Assembly (NCBI GenBank): GCA_009784945.1
Contig: WQXH01000001.1
Coordinates: 87,257 to 151,256 of the forward strand
Direction: 5' to 3'
Origin: Coriobacteriia bacterium
GTDB lineage: Bacteria; Actinomycetota; Coriobacteriia; Coriobacteriales; UBA8131
Length of the DNA stretch: 64,000 bases
Part shown: piece after piece, positions 1 through 8,211 of the stretch
How positions within the stretch are numbered: the stretch's first letter is position 1
How the letters are laid out: each line of letters begins with the position of its first letter
Position numbers and translations under genes: made by a program
The notes under the pieces: generated by a model
Database searches by the model: none
The model's input: only the letters and a program-made list of their open reading frames with translations
Told to the model about the DNA's origin: nothing

Positions 1-1402
1 ACTCCGTGGCATCTGTGAAGGTCTTAAGGATGCTGAGGGCTTTAGTGCTGAGGTTGTCTCAGCAGCAGCTGATAGAAGCGTAGAGGTGGCTTTTAATGCA
101 GTGCGAAAGCCTGTTGAGGGCACCATACTCACCGTGCTCAAGGATAGCGCAGCTGCAGCAGCAAAAGCTGTAGAGGAAGGTGTTGATGGGCTGCAATGCC
201 TACAGGCCGTTGCAACAGAGGCTTTGGCATCAGTGCGACGCACTCCCGACTTGCTGCCGGTGCTCAAAGAAAACAACGTTGTAGACGCTGGCGGCTACGG
301 CTTGGCCATACTGCTGGAAGTTTTTAGCGCTTCATTGAGTGGCGAGGAGATGGTGCAGCCAACCATTGTGCACTATTCTGCATCGGATACTACGGTTGCC
401 ATCGAACAAATTAACGACTGGGAGGACAGCGCCTACCTTTACTGCACCGAGTTTCTCTTTTATTGCGAGAGCCTTGATGAAGAGAGTGCCCTGAATTTTC
501 TGGAAAGCGTTGGAGACTGCGAGCTCTTGGTAGGTTCTGCCCCGCACTTCAAAGTGCACGTACACACCAATGAGCCGGGCACCGTGCTCTCTTATATGAC
601 CGAGCGCGGACAGGTTTCTGAGGTACATATCCACAATATGCAGCTGCAAAGTAGCGCGAGGGAGCAAGGTGTGACTGGCGGGCTCACAGGCCAGTCATCA
701 ATCATGAAGCCTCAAAGTAACGACAATAGTGCTCACGTTTCGCCCAAGGAAATTGGATATATTGCGGTAGCCTCAGGCCCAGGAATAGTTCGCATACTCG
801 AGTCGCAAGATGTAGACTATGTGGTTCACGGCGGTCAGACCATGAACCCCTCAACAAAAGACTTCATTGATGCCATAGATGCCGTAAACGCCAAGTCGGT
901 GATACTGTTTCCCAATAACAAAAACATCATTTTGGCGGCCAATGCTGCCGTAGACAATGCCAGCAAACCAGCTGCTGTTGTTCCCACTACCAGCATTCCT
1001 CAGTCCTTTTCTGCCCTGTTTGTGGCAAATCAGGAGGCAAGCCTGGACGAGAATGTAGAATGCATGATTGAAGCGATTGACCAAGTAAAAACTGCCGAAG
1101 TTACCACTGCCATCAAAAAGGCAAAGGCTGCAAACGGCGATCCGATTGCTGCTGGCGACATTATCGGCATCACAGAGAAGGGTATCACTTCGGTTGGCAA
1201 AGAGGTTGCTGAGGTTGCCCTGGAGCTGGTAGGGCTTATTGCAGAAGATGCTGATGTTTTGACCATCTTAGCCGGAGTGGACTTTAGCAATGAGCAGCTT
1301 GATGCATTAAACGAGCGTATCAACGTTGAGTGGCCCGACTTAGAGACCGACTGCCAGCGAGGCGATCAGCCACTCTACCCGCTCATACTAGCAGCGGAGT
1401 AA
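1..1402 (+). CDS. fakA: DAK2-domain fatty acid kinase-like protein FakA/YloV (5' truncated by window)
   Basis: The reading frame is open to the left edge (frame 2 reads LRGICEGLKDAEGF before the GTG at 86), so this is the C-terminal part of a longer gene and the listed GTG is not a real start. Seen: a DAK2/DhaL-type end with PVEGTILTV and DAGGYG, then a middle domain with YCTEF, HVHTNEPG, GGQTMNPS and FPNNKNI, all typical of the YloV/FakA family. In Firmicutes FakA binds ATP and phosphorylates fatty acids held by FakB partners; that activity is inferred here from family. The ATP-binding N-terminus lies mostly outside the window. It ends with TAA 13 bases before recG, matching the common yloV-recG order. 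Confidence 0.9.
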   Translation, partial: LRGICEGLKDAEGFSAEVVSAAADRSVEVAFNAVRKPVEGTILTVLKDSAAAAAKAVEEGVDGLQCLQAVATEALASVRRTPDLLPVLKENNVVDAGGYGLAILLEVFSASLSGEEMVQPTIVHYSASDTTVAIEQINDWEDSAYLYCTEFLFYCESLDEESALNFLESVGDCELLVGSAPHFKVHVHTNEPGTVLSYMTERGQVSEVHIHNMQLQSSAREQGVTGGLTGQSSIMKPQSNDNSAHVSPKEIGYIAVASGPGIVRILESQDVDYVVHGGQTMNPSTKDFIDAIDAVNAKSVILFPNNKNIILAANAAVDNASKPAAVVPTTSIPQSFSALFVANQEASLDENVECMIEAIDQVKTAEVTTAIKKAKAANGDPIAAGDIIGITEKGITSVGKEVAEVALELVGLIAEDADVLTILAGVDFSNEQLDALNERINVEWPDLETDCQRGDQPLYPLILAAE

Positions 1403-1415
1403 TAGCGGGGCGGCC

Positions 1416-3587
1416 ATGCCAACGCGCGCTGTACAGACTGGTTTACTTGATACCGATGTCTCAGCCGTGCGCTTTGCTCACGGAAAACGCCTACTGGGCC
1501 TACATGAGCTTGGCATTCTGAGCATACGTGACCTCTTGACGCATTACCCCTTCAGGTACGATGACTTTTCAAAGGTGGTCAAAGTTGTCAATCTACCTCT
1601 CGGCCAAAAGAACGCTGTTCTTGGCACCATTCATGAGGCAAAGGGCAGACGCACTGCAAAGGGTGGATTTTTATACGAAATTGCAATAACAGATGGTACA
1701 GGCGTGCTTAAAGCTGTCTGGTTCAATCAAAAGTGGCTGGCGGATACGCTCACAGTGGGCAAGACAATCATGCTGCTGGGCAAGGTAGAGCACCATAGTG
1801 GCTATGCCCGCATGACCTCCCCCTTGCACACTCTGGTTACTTCTGAGCCGACGAGCATGCCTTCGCAAGATCATGATAAGGATATTTTGAGCGTTGACTC
1901 AGGCCCTAATCCTGTAGGCATTGCACCGGTATACCGTGCCAATGGTAAGGTGAGTTCTAACTGGATCAAACGTATCGTGCTTGAATCTCGCAAGCTAATC
2001 CTTGAGCCTTTGGATCCGTTGCCTCCTGCCGTTCGCATCAAGCACAATCTGGTAAGCAGGCAGATAGCCTGGCAAAACATTCACACCCCCTCTGTTCAGG
2101 AGGATTACGAGCTGGCTCATCGGCGGCTTGCGTACGAGCAGGTTTTCTTTGCTCAACTAAGCTTTGCTTTTGAGGATGTCCAGTCACAACAAGGGCTTTG
2201 TGCTTATACCCATACAAACTGCGAAGGCTTCAATACAGAGCTAGCTGCCCTCCTGCCCTTTGAACTCACTGATTCTCAGCAAAGAGCCATCAATGACCTT
2301 TACACTGACATGGCAAGCCCCAAGCGCATGAACAGGCTGCTTTTAGGCGATGTGGGATCAGGCAAAACAGTGGTTGCCTTACATGCCCTTCTTGCTGTGT
2401 CTAAAAGCGGTTGGCAAGCAGCCATGATGGCACCAACTGAGGTGCTCGCTCAGCAGTATGCATCCAGCCTGGGGCCTATATTGGATGCCTTAGGCGTGAG
2501 CTGGACAATGCTTACTTCAGCTCTGAGCGCCAAGGATCGCAAGGAGGCTTACGCTGGACTTGCGACTGGGGATATTAGCATTGCGCTGGGAACTCATGCA
2601 CTCATCGAACCCGAGGTAACATTTAAGACCCTCTCACTCATAGTGATAGATGAGCAGCATCGATTTGGTGTTGAGCATCGACATAGGCTTATTGCCAAAA
2701 GCCCCGCGGCAGATTTTTTCAGTATGACTGCTACACCCATCCCCCGATCTCTTGCGTTGGTGCTCTACGGCAGTGTGCAGGCAAGCTACCTGGCACATCG
2801 CCCAAGCAAGGCTGCTACTCACACCTATTTCTTAGACAGCGCGCTTGCCTACAAGGCCTATGAAGCCGTTCGCAAGGCCATTAGAAGGGGAGAGCAGGCA
2901 TTTATCGTTTGTCCCTTTATCTCGGCTCAGCCGCCTGGCGACGATGAGGATGTACTCTATCTTGACGATCTGGAGCATTTTTCTGATGAACCCTATATTA
3001 CTGCCGCTGAAACAGAACTCTTGCACCTGAGGTCAAAGGTGTTTCCGGAGTATCGTATCGAGCTTCTCACCTCTCGCGTCAAAAGCGAAGACAAGAAGCG
3101 TATTATGAGCGACTTTAAACTGGGAGTTGTAAACATTCTCGTTTCTACCACAGTCATCGAGGTAGGAGTTGACGTGCCAAATGCCACCACGATGATTATT
3201 CTTGACGCCAATAGGTTTGGCCTGGCACAGCTTCACCAGTTGAGGGGGCGGGTTGGACGCGGCACAAAGGACTCTCAGGTGTTCTTAGTGGCTCCTAAAC
3301 CGGGCGAGAGCGCACGCAGACGACTTCGCACCTTAGAAAAAGTCTCCGATGGCTTTAAGCTTGCTGAAGTAGATTTGGGAGAACGTCGAGAGGGCGACAT
3401 TGCTGGAACTCGCCAACACGGAGCAGGCTCTCTCAGCCTTGTCAATGTCATACGTGACAGTGCGCTAATCGAGGCTGCTCATGGCGACGTTGTGCAGTTG
3501 CTCGAAGAAGACCCAGCGCTCACTCTATCCAAGCATCTCCACCTACGCCAGGAGCTGTTTCGTATGCAGGGAGCCGGTACCAACTAA
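1416..3587 (+). CDS. recG: ATP-dependent DNA helicase RecG
   Basis: RecG regresses stalled replication forks and branch-migrates Holliday junctions. The 723-residue protein has the family layout: an N-terminal wedge/OB region, then SF2 helicase motifs including Walker A GDVGSGKT, the DEQH box in VIDEQHRFG, TATPIPR, VIEVGVDVPNA, QLRGRVGRG and the C-terminal TRQHG element (usually TRQSG). Length is close to the usual 680-700. It starts at ATG 1416, 13 bases after the fakA stop, and its stop is followed directly by rsmD, so the genes are probably cotranscribed. Confidence 0.96.
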   Translation: MPTRAVQTGLLDTDVSAVRFAHGKRLLGLHELGILSIRDLLTHYPFRYDDFSKVVKVVNLPLGQKNAVLGTIHEAKGRRTAKGGFLYEIAITDGTGVLKAVWFNQKWLADTLTVGKTIMLLGKVEHHSGYARMTSPLHTLVTSEPTSMPSQDHDKDILSVDSGPNPVGIAPVYRANGKVSSNWIKRIVLESRKLILEPLDPLPPAVRIKHNLVSRQIAWQNIHTPSVQEDYELAHRRLAYEQVFFAQLSFAFEDVQSQQGLCAYTHTNCEGFNTELAALLPFELTDSQQRAINDLYTDMASPKRMNRLLLGDVGSGKTVVALHALLAVSKSGWQAAMMAPTEVLAQQYASSLGPILDALGVSWTMLTSALSAKDRKEAYAGLATGDISIALGTHALIEPEVTFKTLSLIVIDEQHRFGVEHRHRLIAKSPAADFFSMTATPIPRSLALVLYGSVQASYLAHRPSKAATHTYFLDSALAYKAYEAVRKAIRRGEQAFIVCPFISAQPPGDDEDVLYLDDLEHFSDEPYITAAETELLHLRSKVFPEYRIELLTSRVKSEDKKRIMSDFKLGVVNILVSTTVIEVGVDVPNATTMIILDANRFGLAQLHQLRGRVGRGTKDSQVFLVAPKPGESARRRLRTLEKVSDGFKLAEVDLGERREGDIAGTRQHGAGSLSLVNVIRDSALIEAAHGDVVQLLEEDPALTLSKHLHLRQELFRMQGAGTN

Positions 3588-3588
3588 T

Positions 3589-4326
3589 ATGCGTATCATT
3601 GCTGGCATACACAAAGGAAGAAGGATACAGGCCGTTGACAGCATGGGCACTCGTCCTACCACAGACCGCGTACGAGAGGCTTGGGCGTCAACACTGAGCT
3701 GCCTTGCTCCTCATGGCAGGGTATCGGGCTTAAGCGTACTGGATGCGTTTGCTGGCAGCGGTGCCCTGGGGCTGGAGTTGCTTTCTCGCGGGGCAAGGAG
3801 CTGCCTTTTTCTCGAGAACAATAGCAAGGCGTTTGCAGCGCTTAAAGCTAATATTGCTGCTTTAGGCTATGGTAGCAGGGAGGCCTCGTGCAAAATGGTA
3901 GACTGCCTGGCTCCACAGTTGCTCAACACTCAAATGTGCGAAAGTCCCTTTGATCTCATAGTGCTCGACCCTCCCTATGCTTTGTCGCAAGAAAGAATAG
4001 GGGAGTTCTTGGGCAACCTGGCCAGGGCTGGACTTTTGAGCACACAGAGTGTTATCAGTTACGAGCATGCGCACACTGTTTCATCTGTATCAGACTTCGG
4101 GAAGACAGAAGCAAAGGACGACACTCTTGACAATCTCACCCTTGGAAAAGAGCGTAATCCACTGCGCCTGAAGTTGGTAAAGAGCAAAAAGTACGGTACG
4201 ATACAGATTGATTACTACATGGTTCTTAAAGTACACGAATTAGACAGTGAGCCACAACAAAGGAGGAGTAATGACAAAGGCATTAATACCAGGAACCTAC
4301 GACCCCGTAACCCTCGGACACATTGA
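3589..4326 (+). CDS. rsmD: 16S rRNA (guanine966-N2)-methyltransferase RsmD
   Basis: RsmD methylates G966 of 16S rRNA using S-adenosylmethionine. The ATG at 3589, one base after the recG stop, is chosen because the protein then begins MRIIAGIHKGRRI, as RsmD normally does; the track start at 3481 lies inside recG. Seen: TRPTTDRVREA, the SAM loop VLDAFAGSGALGLELLSRGA and the catalytic DPPY. It is 245 residues, longer than the usual 180-200, because of an insertion after the DPPY region and a tail. The last 56 bases (about 19 codons) read through the start of coaD in another frame, which is a longer overlap than usual. Its position next to coaD is conserved in many bacteria. Confidence 0.93.
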   Translation: MRIIAGIHKGRRIQAVDSMGTRPTTDRVREAWASTLSCLAPHGRVSGLSVLDAFAGSGALGLELLSRGARSCLFLENNSKAFAALKANIAALGYGSREASCKMVDCLAPQLLNTQMCESPFDLIVLDPPYALSQERIGEFLGNLARAGLLSTQSVISYEHAHTVSSVSDFGKTEAKDDTLDNLTLGKERNPLRLKLVKSKKYGTIQIDYYMVLKVHELDSEPQQRRSNDKGINTRNLRPRNPRTH

Positions 4327-4765
4327 CGTTATTGAACGCGCGGCCAGGGTGTTTTCTCATGTTATCGTTGCAGTAGCCGCCTCTCCACAAAAGGGCGCTG
4401 GCCCCTTCTTCAGCCTTGAAGAGCGCACAGGTTTCATCAAAGATGCTATTGCCCACCTCCCCAATGTAGAGGTTCACTCCTTTAGCTCACTTCTGGTAAA
4501 TTTTGCAGAAGAAATGCATGTTGACACCATCGTCAAAGGCCTGAGGGCTGTTACCGATTTTGAGTGGGAGTTTCAACAGGCCTCTATCAACTTTCAGCTT
4601 AACCCCAAGCTGGAGACCATGTTCATTATGGCAAATCCTCGATTTATGTACCTTTCTTCTTCAATGGTTAAGGAAATTGCTGCCATGGGCGGTGATATTT
4701 CGCACTGGGTGCCTCCTAAAGTACAGAGAGAGCTTGCCATTCGCTTGGGCTCAGAAGAGCACTGA
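4271..4765 (+). CDS. coaD: phosphopantetheine adenylyltransferase CoaD
   Basis: Fourth step of coenzyme A synthesis: transfers AMP from ATP to 4'-phosphopantetheine. Seen: GTYDPVTLGH (the class nucleotidyltransferase T/HxGH motif), VKGLRAVTDFEWEFQ, and SSSMVKEIAAMGGD near the C-terminus, in a 164-residue protein of normal length. The start ATG 4271 follows an AGGAGG ribosome site at 4261-4266; the upstream GTG 4247 in the track has none. It overlaps the rsmD 3' end by 56 bases, suggesting translational coupling. Confidence 0.96.
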   Translation: MTKALIPGTYDPVTLGHIDVIERAARVFSHVIVAVAASPQKGAGPFFSLEERTGFIKDAIAHLPNVEVHSFSSLLVNFAEEMHVDTIVKGLRAVTDFEWEFQQASINFQLNPKLETMFIMANPRFMYLSSSMVKEIAAMGGDISHWVPPKVQRELAIRLGSEEH

Positions 4766-4848
4766 TGGAGTTATGGTGTAACCCCATATACTCTCAACAG
4801 TCGCCGTAAAAACATTCTTCTTCCTAACAAAAATACTTTTGAACACTG

Positions 4849-4857
4849 TGCTACACT
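4849..4857 (+). promoter_or_regulatory. candidate extended -10 promoter for the cold-shock gene
   Basis: TGCTACACT fits an extended -10 (TGn followed by TACACT). No good -35 is seen at the right distance. A start about seven bases on would give a leader of roughly 95 bases beginning at the first of three hairpins. Confidence 0.4.
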
Positions 4858-4864
4858 ATTACGC

Positions 4865-4942
4865 GGGTCAACGACCCAATAGGATTGGCGATACGCCTAG
4901 CTTGGCGGCTGGTTTATCGCGCATTTAAGCTCATTTGAGCTC
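4865..4942 (+). promoter_or_regulatory. structured 5' leader of cspA (three consecutive short hairpins)
   Basis: Three perfect short inverted repeats follow each other: GGGTC-aac-GACCC (4865-4877), GGCG-ata-CGCC (4887-4897) and AGCTC-attt-GAGCT (4929-4942). Long structured leaders are known to control cold-shock mRNAs by temperature-dependent refolding in E. coli; that this one acts so is inference from position only. Confidence 0.4.
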
Positions 4943-4959
4943 AAAAAGAAAGGCAAGAC

Positions 4960-5163
4960 ATGGCAGAAGGCAAGGTAAAGTGGTTTAACCCAGACAAGGG
5001 ATACGGATTCATCGCCCGTGATGAAGGAGAGGATCTCTTCGTTCATTATTCCGAGATCCAAGGTGATGGATTTAAAACACTTGAGGAGAATTGTGATGTA
5101 GAGTTTGACATCACCACCGGACGTGAGGGTAAGCTCCAAGCAAGTAATGTGCGCTTGGTATAA
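4960..5163 (+). CDS. cspA: cold shock protein (CspA family)
   Basis: A 67-residue single-domain OB-fold protein that binds single-stranded RNA/DNA and melts mRNA structure. Seen: [14 protein letters not shown] (RNP1) and DLFVHYSEI (RNP2, where most family members read VFVHFS), plus the usual C-terminal ASNVRLV. It stands alone between coaD and queH, with its own candidate promoter, a structured leader and a strong terminator 20 bases after the stop, so it is probably a monocistronic unit. A GAAAGG ribosome site precedes the ATG. Confidence 0.97.
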   Translation: MAEGKVKWFNPDKGYGFIARDEGEDLFVHYSEIQGDGFKTLEENCDVEFDITTGREGKLQASNVRLV

Positions 5164-5183
5164 AATCTCTTTACACACGTGAG

Positions 5184-5212
5184 AAAAGGCGGTCAGTTGG
5201 CCGCCTTTTTAA
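5184..5212 (+). terminator. rho-independent terminator after cspA
   Basis: Perfect 9-bp stem AAAAGGCGG / CCGCCTTTT around an 8-base loop, running into TTTTTAAA. It closes the cspA unit. Confidence 0.9.
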
Positions 5213-5259
5213 ATGAGTAAGTCACCTGTAAGCTCTGCCTTAAAGGATATGATTGCATC

Positions 5260-5898
5260 ATGCCAAAGCATGTACACACCCTGCTGCTTCATTGTTGCTG
5301 TGCGCCGTGCACAACGATACCGCTTGCTGCACTACAAAATGATGACTGGCAAGTCTCGCTCTTCTTTTTTAACCCCAACATTCAACCGCAAGAAGAATAT
5401 CAGCGTCGTCTTATGTGCGCTCAATCCTTTGGTGCAGAGCGGAACTCAGATGTAGTAGTGGGGGAGTACTGCACTGACAACTGGGAAAAAGAGGTGGGCG
5501 CACTGGGCGGCCCTTATCCCCTTATAGAGGGAGAAGACAATTTTTGCCAGATGCTCAAAGCAAAGAAACAACGGTGTAGAGCTTGTTATGACCTCAGGTT
5601 TACTGCCTTGGTTGCACACGCAGTAGAGCTTGGTGTTATGCATGTAGACACTACGCTCTCAATCTCTCCCTATCAGTTTAGTGAAGAGATCCAGCTTTCG
5701 TTAGAGGGGTGTGCTCGTCAAGCAAAGATACAAAGTCTTGGCAGTAATTGGAGTGCAAGCTATGGCGAGTCCGTTCGTTTGTCACGAACCCTTGGTCTTT
5801 ATAGACAGAATTACTGCGGTTGCAGATTTTCCAAGGAAGAGGCATTTCTTGAGCGTGAAATGGCCCGGGTAAACAAGGAGAAGCGAGACAAACTGTGA
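5260..5898 (+). CDS. queH: epoxyqueuosine reductase QueH
   Basis: Catalyses the last step of queuosine synthesis in tRNA, reducing epoxyqueuosine; QueH is the cobalamin-free, non-orthologous replacement of QueG. Seen: HCCCAPC at residues 11-17, FFFNPNIQPQEEYQRR, CRACYDLRF and YCGCRFSK, which supply the conserved cysteines of the family (DUF208). Its 212 residues are normal. It lies directly upstream of queA and tgt, so three queuosine enzymes form a block. An AAGGAT stretch about 12 bases before the ATG is the only ribosome site visible. Confidence 0.93.
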   Translation: MPKHVHTLLLHCCCAPCTTIPLAALQNDDWQVSLFFFNPNIQPQEEYQRRLMCAQSFGAERNSDVVVGEYCTDNWEKEVGALGGPYPLIEGEDNFCQMLKAKKQRCRACYDLRFTALVAHAVELGVMHVDTTLSISPYQFSEEIQLSLEGCARQAKIQSLGSNWSASYGESVRLSRTLGLYRQNYCGCRFSKEEAFLEREMARVNKEKRDKL

Positions 5899-5940
5899 TA
5901 GGTCTAGAGTGGGTAAGTGCCCCAGCAAGCGTGTGTAACT

Positions 5941-7005
5941 ATGAGAACTGACTCTTTTGACTACGATTTACCAGACGAATTGATAGCTCAAAGTCCGGTA
6001 ACTCCGCGAGATTCCTGCAGACTCCTGGTGGCACAACGACAGAAGGGGGTCATCAAACATATACAGTTTAAGGAGATACTTGATTATCTGGACCCAGGAG
6101 ATTTACTCGTGGTCAACAATACCAAGGTCATGCCTGCACGGCTCTTTGGTCATAAAGAAGAAACCGGTTGCAAGGCTGAGGTGCTCCTGCTTCGCAGACT
6201 CGAGGAGCTCGACCAGGAGGACTCTGCCTTAGAGCAGCACTGGGAGGCATTAGTAAAACCCGGCCGACGACTTAAACCGGGGTCTACTATTCTTCTGGAA
6301 GGTTTTAGCGCCAAGGTGTTGGACTGGGGAGGAGAAAAGAGCAAGGGAAGGCGTGTCGTCAAGCTGCTGTCTGGCGGAAGCAAAACGCTTGAGAAAGCAC
6401 TGCGTGAAACTGGTTCGCTGCCCCTGCCACCCTACATCAAAGACTACACCGGAGACAGCTCACTGTATCAAACTGTGTATGCTGAGAAGCAAAACTCTGC
6501 GGCTGCTCCCACTGCAGGCCTGCATTTTAGTAGCGAGCTGCTTAGCAAAGTAGAGGCCAAGGGTATACATCTTGCCAATATTTGCCTAGAGATAGGACTG
6601 GACACCTTTAGAAGGGTTGAAGAAGACTATATTGATAATCATGTTATTCATAGCGAATACTATTCTTTAAGCAACAACGTAGTTGAGGCTGTGCAACTCG
6701 CCAAGCAGCGAGGTGCGAGGGTCATTGCCGTGGGCACTACCGTGGTAAGAGCACTTGAAAGCTCTGTGAGTTGTGACGGCACCCTTTTGGCAGCAGATCG
6801 CAAACAAACCAGCCTCTACATTACCCCTGGATACCACTTTAAGGTGATTGATGCGCTCGTTACCAATTTTCACACTCCACGCTCCACTCTCTTAATGCTT
6901 GTGGCTGCCTTTGGTGGCTATGAAACGATGATGAGTGTTTATCGTCAAGCTCTTGAAGAGCGCTATCGATTCTTATCATTTGGCGATGCCATGTTGATTA
7001 TTTGA
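5941..7005 (+). CDS. queA: S-adenosylmethionine:tRNA ribosyltransferase-isomerase QueA
   Basis: Adds the epoxycyclopentane moiety from SAM to preQ1 in tRNA, the step after Tgt. The 354-residue protein from ATG 5941 begins MRTDSFDYDLPDELIAQSP, the usual QueA start; the track's GTG 5917 adds residues that the family lacks. Seen: VVNNTKVMPARLFG, AAPTAGLHF, GLDTFRRV, TTVVRALES, THFH-equivalent TNFHTPRSTLLMLV and the C-terminal FGDAMLI. No clear ribosome site precedes the ATG, so coupling to queH, 42 bases upstream, is possible. Confidence 0.95.
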   Translation: MRTDSFDYDLPDELIAQSPVTPRDSCRLLVAQRQKGVIKHIQFKEILDYLDPGDLLVVNNTKVMPARLFGHKEETGCKAEVLLLRRLEELDQEDSALEQHWEALVKPGRRLKPGSTILLEGFSAKVLDWGGEKSKGRRVVKLLSGGSKTLEKALRETGSLPLPPYIKDYTGDSSLYQTVYAEKQNSAAAPTAGLHFSSELLSKVEAKGIHLANICLEIGLDTFRRVEEDYIDNHVIHSEYYSLSNNVVEAVQLAKQRGARVIAVGTTVVRALESSVSCDGTLLAADRKQTSLYITPGYHFKVIDALVTNFHTPRSTLLMLVAAFGGYETMMSVYRQALEERYRFLSFGDAMLII

Positions 7006-7019
7006 ACTGAAAGGTGCGT

Positions 7020-8159
7020 ATGAACCCTCACTTTTGCTTTGAACTAATAGCTACCGATCGCGGCAGCGGGGCACGTGCAGGTGTTTTGCATACCCCACAT
7101 GGGTCTATTGAAACGCCTATCTTTATGCCCGTAGGTACTCGTGCCAGTGTCAAGGCACTTACGCGATCACAGCTACTGGAATTAGACTCACAGATAATTC
7201 TTGGCAATACCTACCACCTCTTTTGCCGCCCAGGTTCTACCATGGTAGAAGAGGCGGGTGGTCTTCATGGATTTATGTCCTGGCCACGTCCTATTTTGAC
7301 TGACTGCGGTGGGTTTCAGATCTTCAGTCTTAATAACACCATGAAGCTAGATGATGATGGGGTGAGCTTCAAGTCGATAATTGATGGCTCAGACCATCGC
7401 TGGACGCCCGAAGACAACATGCGCATTCAACAACAACTGGGTGCCGACATCATCATGCAGTTGGATGTATGTGCCCCTTATCCTGCAGAGCGACCAGAGG
7501 TAGAGCTCGCAATGCGCAGGTCGGCCATGTGGGCAAAGCGCTGCCGCATAAGCCACCAAGAGCCCAAGCAGGCCCTCTTTGCCATAGTGCAGGGTGGTAT
7601 GCATACCGACCTCAGACGCGAGAACATAGAACGGCTTAAAGAAATCGAAGCACAAACCACAAGTTTTGAAGGCTACGCCCTTGGAGGTTACTCGGTTGGT
7701 GAGCCACATGAGATTATGCTCGATGGCATAGGCGAGATTGGCGGACTTCTGCCGCACAATCGCCCACGTTACCTGATGGGACTTGGCAACCCAACGAGCA
7801 TGCTTGCTTCCATAGGCCTGGGTGTTGATATGTTTGATTCAGTGCTCCCTACGCGAACAGCACGCTTGGGTACAGCTTTTTCGAGCGAGGGACGCTTGAA
7901 CCTCCGCAATGCCCGCTTTGCCCGTGACTACTCGCCTTTGGATGCTCAGTGCACTTGTCAAACCTGCCAGCATCATACACGAGCCTATCTACGACACCTG
8001 ATTCAGAGCAAGGAGATTACCGGCGCGGTTCTTCTTTCGCTCCATAATATTCACTATCTCCTAGATCTTACACGCAAAGCACGTGCATCCATAATTGATG
8101 GTAATTACCGGGATTTTCTAACTTCTTGGTATGATTCGCCAGCTTCTGATGATTATTAG
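7020..8159 (+). CDS. tgt: queuine/preQ1 tRNA-ribosyltransferase Tgt
   Basis: Exchanges guanine-34 for preQ1 in GUN-anticodon tRNAs. Seen: TPIFMPVGTRASVKAL, LGNTYHL, LTDCGGFQIFS with the active-site Asp, ALGGYSVGE, and FDSVLPTRTAR with the nucleophilic Asp. A zinc site CTCQTCQHHTRAYLRHL lies near residue 311. ATG 7020 is chosen over GTG 7014 because GAAAGG ends six bases before it; the protein is then 379 residues, a normal length. It follows queA by 14 bases. Confidence 0.96.
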   Translation: MNPHFCFELIATDRGSGARAGVLHTPHGSIETPIFMPVGTRASVKALTRSQLLELDSQIILGNTYHLFCRPGSTMVEEAGGLHGFMSWPRPILTDCGGFQIFSLNNTMKLDDDGVSFKSIIDGSDHRWTPEDNMRIQQQLGADIIMQLDVCAPYPAERPEVELAMRRSAMWAKRCRISHQEPKQALFAIVQGGMHTDLRRENIERLKEIEAQTTSFEGYALGGYSVGEPHEIMLDGIGEIGGLLPHNRPRYLMGLGNPTSMLASIGLGVDMFDSVLPTRTARLGTAFSSEGRLNLRNARFARDYSPLDAQCTCQTCQHHTRAYLRHLIQSKEITGAVLLSLHNIHYLLDLTRKARASIIDGNYRDFLTSWYDSPASDDY

Positions 8160-8211
8160 GAGCAAAACCGCTATAATCCACTACGACCTATAATCTATTC
8201 GGAGGGGCACT

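Noticed and set aside
5213-5455. 80-residue ORF before and inside queH
   Set aside because: It overlaps queH in another frame; queH shows the conserved cysteine motifs.
8172-8194. Two TATAAT hexamers before secD considered as promoters
   Set aside because: Neither has a -35 or TGn extension at the right place, so I mention them but do not call them.
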